Counted from the stretch's first letter, positions 1 through 12,806 are shown. The stretch: 39,594 bases of DNA from Oppiella nova (GCA_905397405.1 CAJPVJ010000108.1:1-39594), one strand, 5' to 3'. Made by a program: numbers and translations. Notes: generated from the sequence alone by a model not told the origin.

Positions 1-3000
1 ATATTATTCGCTGCTTTTGACAATTACGGAGAATCTTTCGATTATTGTAAGTTTGAATCGCTATTAACGCAAACATTATTTAATATATTCTTATGGTTTG
101 TTTGATTCAACTGTAAGGCGAACCCAATGGAGAACTCTATACATTCATAGGTCTCCATCGGTTCAACGGTGTGTCCGTTTGGGCTGTTTTAAGATTATGT
201 GGTCTCGACTTCTGTGTACTCATAGCCTCGGGTGCTATTCACCTGTTCATTAAAGATGTATATATCCGTCAATTGCAAGCGGAGAGAGAGCGCCAAGAAT
301 TGGCTAAAGAGCAAGAAGTCAAACGATTGGAACGCATGGAGAGAAGGGAGAGGAGGATGACTGAGGCCGGACTCAGCGCTGTCTCCATTAATATCAACAC
401 CAAAGCTATGGAAGACAAGTATAAGAAGAAGTTGAGGGCACAGAAAACGTCGGCCTTATTCACGGCAATCATAACCGAAACCATATTCTTAGTGCTCTTA
501 TGCTGTGCCGCTGTCCTCAACCCATCCGCCAGTTCTGCCTTTTATTTCATATATTTCTTATGGATCGCCAGTTGGCTCTCATTGAACCGTTCGCTGGGAT
601 CAGGTTATCATTATTGTCGACTACTTCTAGCCATTTATGTTGGCCTCCATTTTGTGGCACTCTTTTTATATCAAACTACATATATCCGGGACATTTCACT
701 CCCACAACAAATCATGTCCAGGTCTGCCATAATTTGATTACCTTGATGCTCTCACTATCACTTGAATATTAATATACGTTCTTATGTAATTAATCTTTAA
801 AATTTTTAATCCTCATACAGATTGTTTGGTTTAATAGATTATATAAACATTGATTGCAATAATAATAGACACTTGAATTACAATAGTTTTCATTGGACTA
901 AATTTGCTCATTTATTTGTATTAATTGGGCTCTACTTTATTTCTGTGACTCTATTCCGGAGAAAATGTGCCACAAAAGACATGTCAACTAATGTGAGTCT
1001 CAATCCTTATGATTCATAACTTTCAGAATAAATACTTGCATTCAAATATAGATTCTATAATATATTATAGAAACCCACACAAGAACTCATTATAAAATTC
1101 CTTAGATTACAGAATTGTTTGATAATTACAAAAGTAATTAAATTCAAAACTAGAGCTAAATGCGATAAATTGTGAATAAAGTTTTCATATTGTGTAAAAA
1201 TTTAGTGAATATAATTAGCTACTGTATTACTGTATATTCTTGTCTTAGGAAACATTAGGCGAATTCAAGCATTATTTGAGCAGTAATTAAGTTTCTATAT
1301 AAAGCATTCCTCCAATTGTGAGTTCAATAAACAGAATGTCAAACATTGTGTACAAATTCGTGTGAATGAAACAAAACCCAATACCACTTCAAAGAAAATC
1401 AAAGTTATTCACACACTAGTCATAAGATTTAAGAGATTAACACAATTTATTACATTAGAGTAAATAAATAATATATAAGACAATGAATGACAGAAATAGC
1501 ATTAAATGTTGATTTTGGTGCACAACTGACGTACAGGTGATTGAGAGGAGCCGGCGTCCGACCATTGGGTCACATGAGGTGATGAGTGCTAATGAGAGAC
1601 CCAATCACTTGAGTGGCGATGCAATTGTCCCACACTTTGCCACCACTAATACCAGTAGTACTCAAGGGATGAAGAGTTCCGATGATAAGCTCACTATTGG
1701 AAAGAGAAATAATGTATGTCTCAAGTGATCGCATGTTTCCTTTGATATGTGTTTTTATTTCACGCATTCATTCATTTTTATCATTTTTAATGCATTTTAA
1801 ATCACAAAAATGTATATATTGTATGAATTATTGGAAATAATGAATAATTTGTTGAGTTATTAGAGATTAATGGAGAATCGTGTTTTCGTTTGTTTATCTA
1901 ATTTCTAAATGATTTGTTTGCACGACTCCGACAGTCATCAGAGAGCCTGTCCTCGACTGCCAATGAGATTTTTGATGGAAAACACACTAAAACCAGCGAA
2001 AGCTTACATTTAGATAAAATAATACACGTTTCTACTGACTCTACTCCTGTATGTAATTTACTGTAGTTTTCGTATCCTTTGCTTTGCGACGCTTCTCCCC
2101 TTCACTGCACTATCTCTATGTCAATGAGTCTACAAAAGCAATAATAGTCTCAATGTTTAGAATCACTAATATATCCAAAGATTGTGTCCAATCAATCAAT
2201 TTTTCGCTTAACATAACGGATATCCTTTATATCAAAAACGAATATTTCCTCAAATTATTGATTATTTTATAGTGTTTTCAAAGTGTATTCTTCAGTCGTT
2301 TATCGAAGTATTGTTTGCATTCATTCAGAAATTCCTGTTAAAAATATTTTGGGATTTTTCAATGTTTGGATACTGTATACACTGTACAGTACAATGCTAT
2401 CATATCAATCTCAATATCTCTTTATTTTATTTCTAAATATTTCTCTAATATTTAGACGAATTATGAAAACCAAAGTTAGATTTACTAAACTGTGCTTACT
2501 TTTATAGACCAAAACTAAATTTGTAGATTTTATGAGTGACATAAAAATTATATTTTCGTGGCTTTAATAAGATTTCAAAGAAAATTGAATACAAGACAGA
2601 AATTTACACACATTTTAATGTAAATCAAATTAGAAACGCTGTTCTCTATCACGTTTGCACTGTAAGATGATTTCTACTGACATCATAAATAATAAATTAC
2701 GGAAACTATAAAAAACTAATTTACATTTTATAGTTATTTCCAAACATTATATCGGCTTTTTATATTCAGGACTCTATTGAAATTATCCTTAATATATTTT
2801 GTCATAAATGATCGTGCTTACTCAGTAAATTGATAAAATGTGATCAACCTGACAAAAACATTGCTCTTAATTGTTATTAAGAACTTAAGATTTAGTACTA
2901 AATATAGTATTTTATATGTGTGGTTTATATGTAACTTACAGTTAGTACTGTTTTAATAATGTTTAACTTTGGATTTAGCCCAGCATATACTGGAATCTGC

Positions 3001-6000
3001 AGTCTTGGCATATACCATTTTATTCTACACTATTTTATGAGTTAATTAGGCTGCAGTTTACCGGTCTGTGAAGAGACATGCCTGTTACCAAACAGGCGTA
3101 TAAGATGTACAATAAGGGATAAGTAAGCGAAAAATTGCGAAAATACTTCGGAATTAGGAAAATTATAACATCAGTCGTACAGTTTAGTTTTATTAAATTT
3201 ACTAAATATTTTTCCCATTTTAAGCGTATTTTAAGCAATGAAATAGCGAATAACATGTAGAATATACGGACAAACCATTGTCCGTACAGAGAAGTGTCTG
3301 GCCATTCGCCCTATTTGACCAGCCTAATTAACTCATAAAATAGTGTCTACACATAAATAAAATGGTATATGCCAAGTTTGCAGATTCCAGTATATTCTGG
3401 GATAAATCCAGAGTAAGTATTTGCTATTATAATTCTGAATTTTTAGAATTCTTTCTAAATTGATTGCCAAATTTAATTATTAAGAATATTCATGCGTTTT
3501 TCATTAGATTAAACGTGAAACATTTTTAAAATTATCATATTTTAGATTATACAATATTTAAATTAAAAATTTAAACCAAATTAAGTGTATTTTCTATTGA
3601 GTTTATGTTTAAGTTTATGTGCTTTAATTTTCAGTTAAACAAAGTTTATATCATTTACGATGATTTCTTACGTAATAATTGAATAACAACAAAATTACAG
3701 ATCACATAACAAAAATACCCTTGAATTTTAAAATGCTGGTTAACATATTAACACGTATTAATCTGCTTATAACTAAACACATTTATAATACATTTAAGGT
3801 AAATTGTAACAACAATAATGAATTGAATATCAGTAAAACTAATGCTCATATAAAACAACTGCTTATCTCATTAAAAGCTCTAAAACTATGCTTTGCTTCT
3901 TATGATTTGTTTTCGTTGAAATGCTTTCTTGCAATTGATATGAGTTTTGATTCTTAATATATATATTCTGTAATACTGTTTGCTATTAAAGCTCTTAAGC
4001 GATGACAAGACAGCAAAGAATTATTACACATCGGACCAAATGAATGTCTCACCGAATCCTAGAACTGGTATTGGAATGGATTCCAATGGAAGTATCATTT
4101 GGAGGCCGGAGCCAGAAGTGAGCAATTTTTCCAGCATTTCTGGAGCCGTAGGTCTGAGTGCGAGTCGACCAGAATCTCCCACAACACCGATGGGTCCGAT
4201 GGGCGCCGACGACTCCAAACACTATTCCTCGCCTTTCGTTCATTTACTCAAATTAATAAAGAAAGGCAGTTATGTCTCCACTTTGATTGTCATGATGGTA
4301 TGTCTCAATGTCTGCGCAACTTATTGTCATTTAATTTATTATATTCTTTGTGTTTAATATTTATTCCAATTCATTGCAGACCTGGTCAATAACATACCAT
4401 TCCTGGTATAGTAGATATCTATGAATTGACTCATTTGAAAACTATAACCAATTTGTGAACCATTGAAAGGTTGTCATAGTAAGATGACAACACCAGCACG
4501 TGACATACCTACTAAGGGTTGAGTTCTGTCCGCACAGAGTTCAGTAGTGGTCGTGACCAGAACAAACGGTACTAAAATAATTAGCCAGTTATGCACATAT
4601 CAGAGAATCTGAGTGACTTTGAATTACCCGTAACTGCGGGCGGCGTTAGTATGAATCAAATTGGATTCAAAAAATATAAAGAACTATCGTACCAGCCCTT
4701 ATTGATAAAAGTAATTTTATTACATACAAGTACCTAGCAATTTTAGTACTTTTAGCTCATTTTATATTTATTTTTAGATTCTCTACACAATTATGTTTTG
4801 GATTACTTTAAGACAATATCTTGAAGAAAAAGAGACTGAGAAAAGGAAACGCTTCGCTCAGGGAGTTATGGTCCAGCCGTTCAACATAACCTTTAGCACC
4901 GGTCAACCCGGCGCCCCACAGCATGACTTACGGCGACAAATGAGTTTAGCAACGACTACAGGCACACATCAAAGCCCTGCTGTCCAATGGGTCATCAGTT
5001 TGCTTAAAGATCTTCTCGTCAAGTATTGGATATGGATTGTGGCTAGTTACGACTACCAATACAGAGAGTCGCCACTAGTACAACAGGAGATAGCACAGTA
5101 TATATACCGAGATAAGGATAGTAAACAAAATGAGAAAGTCCAAAACTAAAAGACAGTTTATATTACACAGTCTCTTTATAATTAGATGTCATTTACATTC
5201 ATTAATAGCTGTCATTCTCGACGTGGAGGCGCTTTATGTATCCATTTTGGATAATTGTAATAATCTATTCGATGATTATATTGACCGCAATCTATACCTA
5301 TCAGTTTGATGAATTTCCCAAGTATTGGGATCAGTATCTCAAGATAAACCCTGAACTGTAAGAAATACTTGACTAGATTTCTCATATACCTGTCCAGTAT
5401 ATGTAAAACTGATAATTTATATGTTTGTTTGGACTGACAGTCAAAAAGATTTGGGACTTGAGGTCTACGAAAACGACGCGTGGGTTCTGTTCAAAGAGCT
5501 CTTTACCCCCACTTTTTTCATCATAATAACCATAATTCAGGTCCATTTCCTTCACAAAAAGTTCTTAGAATTTAGTAATTATGAGAAACAGGGTTCGAGT
5601 GCTTCGCCGACCAGTACTACCACTCCTACCACTCATTCACCTTCTGATGAGACGAGTCATGAAAGTGATGCCAAGAAATTAAATTCGGATGAAATTAAAT
5701 TAGAGATCGATAGCGAAAACGAGTCGTCAAACGACACATCGACTCCCAATACGATAAAGTCTGCGATTAAGTCTTCTAGTCCTCAAAGTCTAGTCCATAA
5801 GGGTTCGGGTGATTCTCCCACAAAATGCTCGTCACTCGTACGTAAGGACTCGAGTGCTGCGAGAGGTGGACACTCGAGACCCGACTCCAAAAGCGATCAA
5901 AAAGAGTATAAATCGAGTTTAGATGAGATTAAAGAGTTGTTGCAATTCTTTTGGCATAAACTCCAACCTATTGTTGATATGAGTTTTGAAATTATATGGA

Positions 6001-9000
6001 GATTACTAGAGATACATCTCATTAAAGTTGTCATATTTTGCGCCGTTTTGGTGGCCTTATCTGAAGTATGTGTTGATTGTTGAATAACTAAGAAGTACTT
6101 AATTTAACCATATATATAACTATTTTCAGATTTCTGTAATGAATGTGGTGTTTGTGATATTAATAGTAATAGCGATGCCTTTGACTAAATTTGAAGGCAT
6201 AACATCCCATTTATTGGGTCTTTGGGCCGGAATTCTTATTTTGGTTAAAATGGTATTCCAGTTACAATTCGCACAACAAATCAAATGGGAGGCATTTTGT
6301 GATGTAAGCATTTTTGTATTACCTTGTTGGTATAATTTTTAGTGCCCACACATTTAAAACATAAACTTTCTTAAAAGAATGACCCGAATGTGACCACAAA
6401 GGTTGACAATAGAGAATACATTGGTTTTCATCGAGTGGATAATGTTTTCGGATATATCACTGTAAGAAATAAATAGATTTTTGTTGTTAATTCATTCATT
6501 CATTGATTGATACTTTAATTGGTAATTATTTTGCAGGAATACATAATCCTTATATTAATACTAGTGTTTCGCTCAGTTGTCATAATCCGACAGAATGTGT
6601 ATCGCATGAGACATAACGAAAGCCCTCCGCCGACGGGTGTTGTCTTTCCTCGGGTGAGCCGTAAAGATGCCGATCGAGATCTCAAAGGCTTAGCAATGTT
6701 TCTCATAAACTATTGTTTCTACAAATTTGGTGTTGAAATTTGTTTCATACTGTTAACCATATCAATTGGCTCCCGTAGCGATATATTCAGTGTTTTCTAT
6801 TCATTTTGGCTCTTATTATTGGTTTTGTTAAATCGACGAACCATTCAGAAAATGTGGACTTATTTTGTGGTGTTTTTAGTGATTGTTCTGCCACTTCAAT
6901 ACTTGATGTGTTTGGGAATGCCTCTCGGCCTGTGTCTTGACTATCCCTGGTATACTATAGATCCACAGCTCAAGAGATGGCTATTTTTGCCAGATTTTAA
7001 AACCCCTCCGGAAGTGAACAAACTTTATTTAGATTTTATAATACTTTTACTTTCGTGTCGACAATTAATATGCTTTAAACTGGAAAAGAGTGAGACATAT
7101 ATCGGCGGCTCTAACATTGAGGCCCACTTAGAGACAAACCCCGCGAATATCACTACAGTTCCAGACTTTTTTGCCTTCGGCCACACATTTTTCGATTCAA
7201 TCAAATCCATGTTTTTCTTTTGCTTCTTTTGGGTCACACTAGCGATCATATTCCTGGCCGGAACTACACGCGTCAGTCTCTTTGCATTGGGCTATGTTTT
7301 GGCCTGTTTTATATTCCTATGGAATGGCAATGAGTTTTATTTGAAACCAATTGTTATGGTCTTTCACCTCTGGAGGACTATAATCACGTACACGTCGGGT
7401 GTTATACTCGTTAAATCAATTCTTCAGGTAATTCATTGAAATTCTGTTAATATATGATTAATTATTCTGTGGTTGCCTTTAGGTCGTTGGATGTGTTTAT
7501 ATAAAACATCTTTTAGCCCACTTTTGTTGGGTCGTCCAACTACTGGGAATCGCGTGTCTCAATATCAAACCTCCTGATAATACTGAACCCCAGCCTACGG
7601 ACACGAACCCGAGTCAACCCAAGTGTACTCAACCCTACCACGAGGCCGGCCTTTTATGGGATGGCATTTGCTTTGCGTTTCTCATAATTCAAAAGCGGAT
7701 ATTTTGCAGCTATTACTTCAGTCATTTAGTTCGCGAAATCAAAGCACAACAAGTGTTGGCCTCACGCGGGGCTGAACTCATCCACGAGATTCAAGCCAAA
7801 GAAGTTGCAGATCAGGAACAGGCAGAGAAGGAGGTGATGGAGAAGATTAAGCAGAAAATGGATCGAATCAAAGCCGCACAACAGAAGATGTTCGCCGATA
7901 AGGCAAAGAGTATTAAGGCTCACAAACAGGGTATGTATTGTCTCATCGTCTCATTATTTGTTTTATGTCATACCATATATGGATAATTCGTTCACTATAT
8001 TAACATATGCTTTGGTTTTCAATTTGTTTAATCTTGAGACCAACTTATTGTCTATACTTGTGATAATATGTCTGAACTCATAATTAACAGAAGACTACGA
8101 CTACGACGTCTCCGTCTCCCCGTACTCTACGGCTGAGGCCACTCTGTCTCACACACCAGAAACAGAAGAGCCTCTCTCTCACACCCTCCCCACTGTCTAC
8201 TCTCCCACTCCTAGCCTACCCACTATCGTATCCCCACAATCAGCCACTACTCCTCAACCGGGATATCTTGAGGTGTATTCTGTGGGTCCGATTAGATCTA
8301 TAGACGCCCGCAGTTCTATCGTTACTTTTCCCTCAATTAGTCTCAAGTCGTCGTCAATAGAAGACGACTCGTTCCCAGTGTTTTCGCCCACTCCTACCCC
8401 CACTCCATATCCCATGAGCTCTTTGCTGACTAGTCTGAGGTTTGCCGGAACTGAAGGCCAATCCGACGCTTCTTCCATATTTCAGTCGTCGACGCGAACA
8501 CAAGTCCCGCAACGGGTTGTTCGCGAGACTCCCTCTCGAGTCCATTCATTTAAGAGAAAAGCTTCGACTCGTTCTCACGGCTCATGTAATTTGTGATGTT
8601 TTCCACATTTTGGTCATTTGTTTCGCACTTTCCTTAGCGTTAAAAGCACTCAAAATTTGTTTCACACTTCAGTTGACATTAAATGTTTTATGTTTCCTAT
8701 ATTTTATTGCACTCGTCTTACAGAATTTGAACCCATTTTTAAAAATATTATATATATATTTCTAATCTTATAATCAATTAATTTTCGGATAGCTGTCCGA
8801 TCGGGAGGTTATTATATGTTTGATGACACAGACAGACTTTAGCAACTAAACTTACTTTTTGGCTCTTTTAGTAACTAAGGCCTAGGTCTTCCTCTGCTTT
8901 ACGCTTTATAACGTTTTCAAGTGCCGAAATGACGACATACAGTATTTTGAAAGAAAATTTACCATACTACTGTACCCCTAAAGACTAAAATTTTTTGATA

Positions 9001-12000
9001 CTTTCTATCAGTTTTGCGCAAAATTAATGAAAGGAGAGGTCGAGGACACAGAAGCGACTATAGTGTCGGCCGAGACTACAGATGTGGGCGAATCGAGTAA
9101 AGACTCTGCAATTGCTTCGATTGATAGGGAACTTATAGATCCGGACGCATCGGTGCCGACGACATACACTACACTCCCTTCAACTTCTATGAGTTCCCGA
9201 CCCTCTAGTCTTCCAGTTGATCTGAAAAAATCTTCCAAACCTTCTGAAAAGGGTTCCGGAGATATGTCTGATGGAGAAGAGGAACCGGAAGAGCTTCTTT
9301 GTCTTCAGTTTTCTTTTCTCAGATATAAATCAGCTTACTTCTTAACCAAGGTATATACGGAAGACAAGTAACTCTCGCGTGAGTAATCACAGTGGCGTTT
9401 TGAGTTGAGTAACAGAGCGGATTACAGATATGTCGCCCGAAGACTATCTGTCGAAAAGAGGTATTTGAAGAGAATTCTTGAGATCGAAGAGTCGAATGGA
9501 TCGCGATTTGACTTCATGGACACCAACTGGAAGAAGAAGACGCTTTCAAAGATATCACAGTCAGCTGTTCCTAAAGAAACTAAAAGTATTGATTCATCGG
9601 ATGAGTTGCATCGCAAGAAACGTACGAAACCTGAAGCTATTGGAGAGTCTAAGAAATTAGACAAAACATCAGACGAGTATAGCATTGATGAATACATTTG
9701 AGTGATTGTTTTAATAATTTCTGTCTATTGATAGCCAATTAATTTCAACGGAAACCGATTTAGAGGACTCGGCTTTCCTGAAGGCCAACGTTTATATGCG
9801 ATTCTTTCGGTCCATTTTCTATGCAATTCTTTCGCGATCTGAAATCATGTGTTATATAATAATAGTCTTAAATCAAATCAATTCCGCGTCCATCCTCTCA
9901 CTGCCATTACCTTTGTTTGCATTCCTCTGGGGCTCACTATCAGTGCCCCGACCCTCGAAAGCCTTCTGGGTTACTGTGATCACATACACAGAACTAATTG
10001 TTGTCATTAAATACATCTTTCAATTCCAATTCTGGCCGTGGATTGCGAGCGGCAAAGTGGACATCACTCCCTTCTATTTGCCCCGAATTTTCGGTATTAA
10101 AAATGATGATGCAAACAATTACGCTCAGTTTGATTTGGCACTCCTTTTGGTCCTATTCTTCCACCGATTTATGCTTAAAGTAATTTAAGTCTATTATATT
10201 AAAGTTAATCCAATTGTCATTTTGTTCTATATCTTCAGAGTTTAGGTCTTTGGGATTTGTCTGATTCAGAGATAACTGCTTTCATGGAAAACGCCGAACG
10301 AAGGAATTCATTAGCTTTGGATCCGATACCTGTGGCTGAGATAACAGCTAAACTCAAAACACAGAAAAAGACAAAATCAACAGTAAATCTAGAAATACAA
10401 ACGAAGGATGCGATTACTTGTGAAACGAAAACTGATTTAAGTTTAGCTGAATTAGAAGCGGAGACCAAAGAACCGGACGACGAGTTTTCTGATATAACTC
10501 ACAGCGAAGACACTAAAGAGGAATCTTCTGAGGGCTTCCAAGTGATCCTACGTCTCATGAGTCCCTCTGCACTGAAATTAATGTTTGTTAACAAATAATT
10601 GTTTTATTAAATTAACAAATAACTCATAATATGTGCCAATTATAGGGTAATCCGTTCGTCGAAACCAATTCGTCACTTCTTCCACAGTGTTCTTCATCCG
10701 CCATATCGTATCACTCGAGACGTCTATTCACTGATGTTTTTGTGCGATTTTATAAACTTTTTTATTCTAGTCTTTGGTTTCTCGGCATTTGGCGTGAGTT
10801 TTGTTTATTAAGCCTTTAATTCATAAGAATGATTTGATTGATTGATTGAATGCCTTACAGAGCGGTTACGGCACTGAAGACGTGGCCTCATTCCTCGAAG
10901 AAAACAAAATTCCGATCCCTTTTCTGGTGACGCTTCTCATGCAATTCGCTCTCATTATAATCGATAGGGCCTTATATTTGCGGAAATACATCAAAGGAAA
11001 ACTTATTTTTCAAATACTTCTGGCGTTGGGAATGCATATCTGGCTCTTCTTCGCTTTACCGGCGATGACCGAAAGGTTTGGGTGTTTTCATGTAATTAAT
11101 GATAGAATAATGTTTGAGTGAATATTCATTTACAGGCCTTTCACCAAAAAGGAGAACTGGCCCCCGAAGGTGTACTACATATTCAGATGCGTTTACTTCC
11201 TGCTGTCTGCCTATCAAATAAGAAGTGGTTATCCGACAAGAATTTTGGGAAATACTTTCTGCAAGAAATATAATCTCATCAATTGGTATGCATTCAAAGG
11301 GTATGTCTTTTGTGTCAAATTAAAGACATTGAAGATTTGTGTGAACCAAACGACTGTCTGTATGTTATAACCAGATATATGGTGATCCCATTCCTGTATG
11401 ACTTACGTATGTATATGGACTGGATTTGGACGGACACCAGTCTAGTGCTCGACGAGTGGTCTCTAATGGAAGACATTTTTGTGAATCTTTATGAACGCAA
11501 ATGTGAACTCAAATTAGACGAAGAATTTCCTGAACCGCGCGGTAAAGCAAAGCGCAGGTTCTTTAAGTACCTGTTGGGCGGCGCGTGGGTTGTCATCATA
11601 ATAGGTCTGTCCCTTTAAATGTGATTTACTTGTGAATAACGAGTTGTCTTTTTAGGTCTGATTTGGGGTCCTTTGGGTTTGTTCGCTTTGGGCCGCGCCG
11701 TCGGTTCAACGAACCGTCCGATAGGCGCCACCTTTGAACTCGAGTTCGGAGGATATCAACCAATATTTAAAGTCAGTGTTTCCGATAATAATCTTAAGGA
11801 TATAAGCGCTCCCCTCTGGGATCGACTTCGCAATAACGAGGACTTCGTGAAGGATGTGGTCGCCCAGACATTCATCTCTGGATACGATCAAAGCGACGTC
11901 ATTGTGGTCGAGATTAATGGCAACTCAACCGCCAGTTGGGGTATCAGTCCTCCCGGTCGGAAGGCCTTGATAGACGATCTGAGTAATGGGAACAGTAGTA

Positions 12001-12806
12001 TAAACGTAAAGCTGACATTCTCTGTGACACGAGCCAAGCAAAAGACTCAGGATATGGACGCAACCATTTCGGGCGAACACCAGCGACTGTTGGACCCAAT
12101 CATTGATTCTAAATATCGTCAGGCATTCGCTGAAATGATTGAAAATCCCGAACAAACCAAGTATTCATATATTGAATATATTTTCCCGACTTATCTGAGA
12201 GTTCCCGAGAAGGGAAGGCCAACAGTTGTGAACCAACTGATGAAGAAGCCGAGGAAACCGGACGAAACGGATGAGATGTATCGGTACCGCACTCTCAATG
12301 TGTCGATGCAGAAGATGGGAGACGTGTCCTATTGGGCCATTCAGGACGCCTGCGATTCTCCCAATTATTTGGACAAATTGGATGACTTCGTGCGACACGA
12401 TTTGTTAACAAAAGACTGTCAAACAGTTGCCGTCGTTCTGTTCAACGACAAAGTGTTCATCGGTTTACTCGCTTTTCTGTCCGGATATGGAATTATAGGC
12501 ATTTACACGACTTTCGTGTTTTTGGTGTCGCGTTGGGTGCGCGGCCTTAACTCCGAGTCCTCTTTCAAAGTCATTTACACCCGAATGCCAAACGTAGACC
12601 GAGTCCTCCAGTTATCAGAGCTGTATATAAACCAAGCGCTCTCAGCTCTCAAACTTGAGCTTCTCCTAGAGATGCGGTTTGAGTATAAGGACATGGCTAG
12701 CGGTCTTTGCGAGTAGTTTACCTGGTTTGGATAGCTTCTTGAGCCCACAAGAGCTCCGGAACAACAGTTGCAACAAAGACACCTCCATTCTGGTCGACAT
12801 AACTGA
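1..12806 (+). CDS. Piezo: Piezo-type mechanosensitive cation channel, 5' end outside the window
   Basis: Large trimeric plasma-membrane channel opened by membrane tension. Exons I infer: 1-46, 151-721, 821-992, 1537-1713, 1935-2048, 3992-4297, 4380-4405, 4470-4710, 4778-5140, 5209-5357, 5441-6065, 6130-6303, 6378-6461, 6537-7427, 7483-7930, 8091-8585, 8793-8935, 9012-9676, 9735-10179, 10239-10582, 10646-10793, 10861-11075, 11136-11300, 11375-11604, 11656-12806. Their lengths sum to 8388 nt, a whole number of codons, and every junction keeps phase. Family landmarks are TWSITYHSW (4380), FDEFPKYWDQYL, the coiled coil at 7750-7930, LSLPLPLFAFLWGSLSVPRP (near 9895), DWIWTDTS (near 11420) and a C-terminal RSPETLIKWT. 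The literal sequence is interrupted five times, near 4472, 5045, 8836, 9290 and 12614, by about 128-nt blocks that read as Piezo only when each base is complemented in place. The 2795 residues present, without the start, are already at the upper end of the family range. Low-complexity S/T/P-rich segments lie at 5600-5900 and 8100-8560. Confidence 0.93.
2049..3991 (+). other. Long Piezo intron containing a fold-back element
   Basis: This is the longest intron of the gene (1943 nt). It starts at gtatgt after ...STDSTP and ends at attaaag before LLSDDKTAKNYYTSD. It is AT-rich, and the short open frames in it have no protein character. The inverted repeat at 2966-3412 is its only structured content that I can see. 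Confidence 0.6.
2966..3412. repeat. Fold-back (MITE-like) inverted repeat in a Piezo intron
   Basis: Arms 2966-3052 and 3321-3412 are imperfect reverse complements. They share tactggaatctgc, ttggcatataccatttta and actattttatgagttaatta across about 88 nt, with a few mismatches and one 4-nt indel. The loop is about 270 nt and has no transposase frame. The form fits a non-autonomous DNA transposon. I cannot define a target-site duplication with confidence. Confidence 0.7.
4472..4599. other. Complement-without-reversal block 1, in Piezo exon 4470-4710
   Basis: As printed, this stretch has stops in the Piezo frame (for example TAA 4573-4575 and TAG 4582-4584). Replacing each base by its complement, in the same order, gives an open frame with LLLWSC, VWMIPNS and IGQYVY. 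That is the membrane segment Piezo proteins have after ITYHSW. The frame joins without any indel to the normal reading before it (acceptor at 4469) and after it (SENLSDFELP). The start is fixed to about 4471-4477 and the end to about 4599-4601. Confidence 0.88.
5045..5172. other. Complement-without-reversal block 2, at the end of Piezo exon 4778-5140
   Basis: The normal reading ...VKYWIWIVA runs into an unfamiliar hydrophilic tail ending in a stop. The in-place complement from about 5045 gives MLMVMSLSG, VVLYRVIYMALFLSF and a donor (CAG, then gtttt, at 5141). This matches the Piezo helix after KYWI. The right edge lies in the intron and is set only by assuming 128 nt. The normal acceptor at 5208 follows. 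Confidence 0.86.
8836..8963. other. Complement-without-reversal block 3, in Piezo exon 8793-8935
   Basis: The normal reading SGGYYMFDDTD is followed by a TAG at 8840-8842. The in-place complement gives EIVDLNEKPRKSLIPDPEGD and then a gtatgt donor at 8936, in phase with the next exon at 9012. The start is between about 8831 and 8841, and the end is beyond 8940. The region is poorly conserved, so the support is the open frame and the donor rather than homology. Confidence 0.78.
9290..9417. other. Complement-without-reversal block 4, in Piezo exon 9012-9676
   Basis: As printed, the frame closes at 9369-9371. The in-place complement gives KRKESIFSRMKNWF, ALISVTAKL and SLSR. This joins the normal DYRYVARRLSVEKRYLK at 9418 and reproduces the helix plus [ND]YRYV..LS.EK pattern of Piezo. 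The two edges are set independently (9289-9293 and 9416-9419) and give a length close to 128. With the block corrected no intron is needed here. Confidence 0.85.
11656..12806 (+). CDS. Piezo: Piezo last exon: C-terminal extracellular cap, pore helix and cytosolic tail
   Basis: This exon begins GLIWGPLGLFALGRAVGST after a phase-1 intron. It continues through the soluble extracellular cap (C-terminal extracellular domain), then the pore-lining inner helix (GLLAFLSGYGIIGIYTTFVF, near 12460) and the cytosolic end. The frame as printed stops at 12714-12716 with an unfamiliar tail. From about 12614 to 12741 the unreversed complement gives the family-typical tail, with motifs such as DIYLVRES, LYAKLIFLYR and SPETLIKWT. 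The plain reading then resumes in the same frame and reaches a stop at 12804-12806. I therefore place the true end at 12806, not 12716. The last residues (EPTRAPEQQLQQ and beyond) are lineage-specific. An AATAAA lies at 13102. Confidence 0.85.
12614..12741. other. Complement-without-reversal block 5, at the Piezo C-terminus
   Basis: The in-place complement gives LDIYLVRES, ELEEDLYAKLIFLYR and SPETLIKWT, the best conserved part of the Piezo C-terminus. The literal reading gives an unrelated 33-residue end. The start is 12612-12618 and the end 12739-12745, since the normal frame resumes there without an indel. Confidence 0.92.

Noticed and set aside
4793-5149. Frame tail after KYWIWIVA read as a genuine Piezo end or a separate small protein
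   Set aside because: The in-place complement of the same bases gives the expected Piezo helix and a splice donor.
9351-9392. A 42-nt intron between ...FLTK and WRFELSNR
   Set aside because: It would delete a conserved helix; the block at 9290-9417 explains the region with no intron and gives a better match.
12714-12716. TAG as the Piezo stop codon
   Set aside because: It lies in a complement block; the restored frame passes through and stops at 12804-12806.
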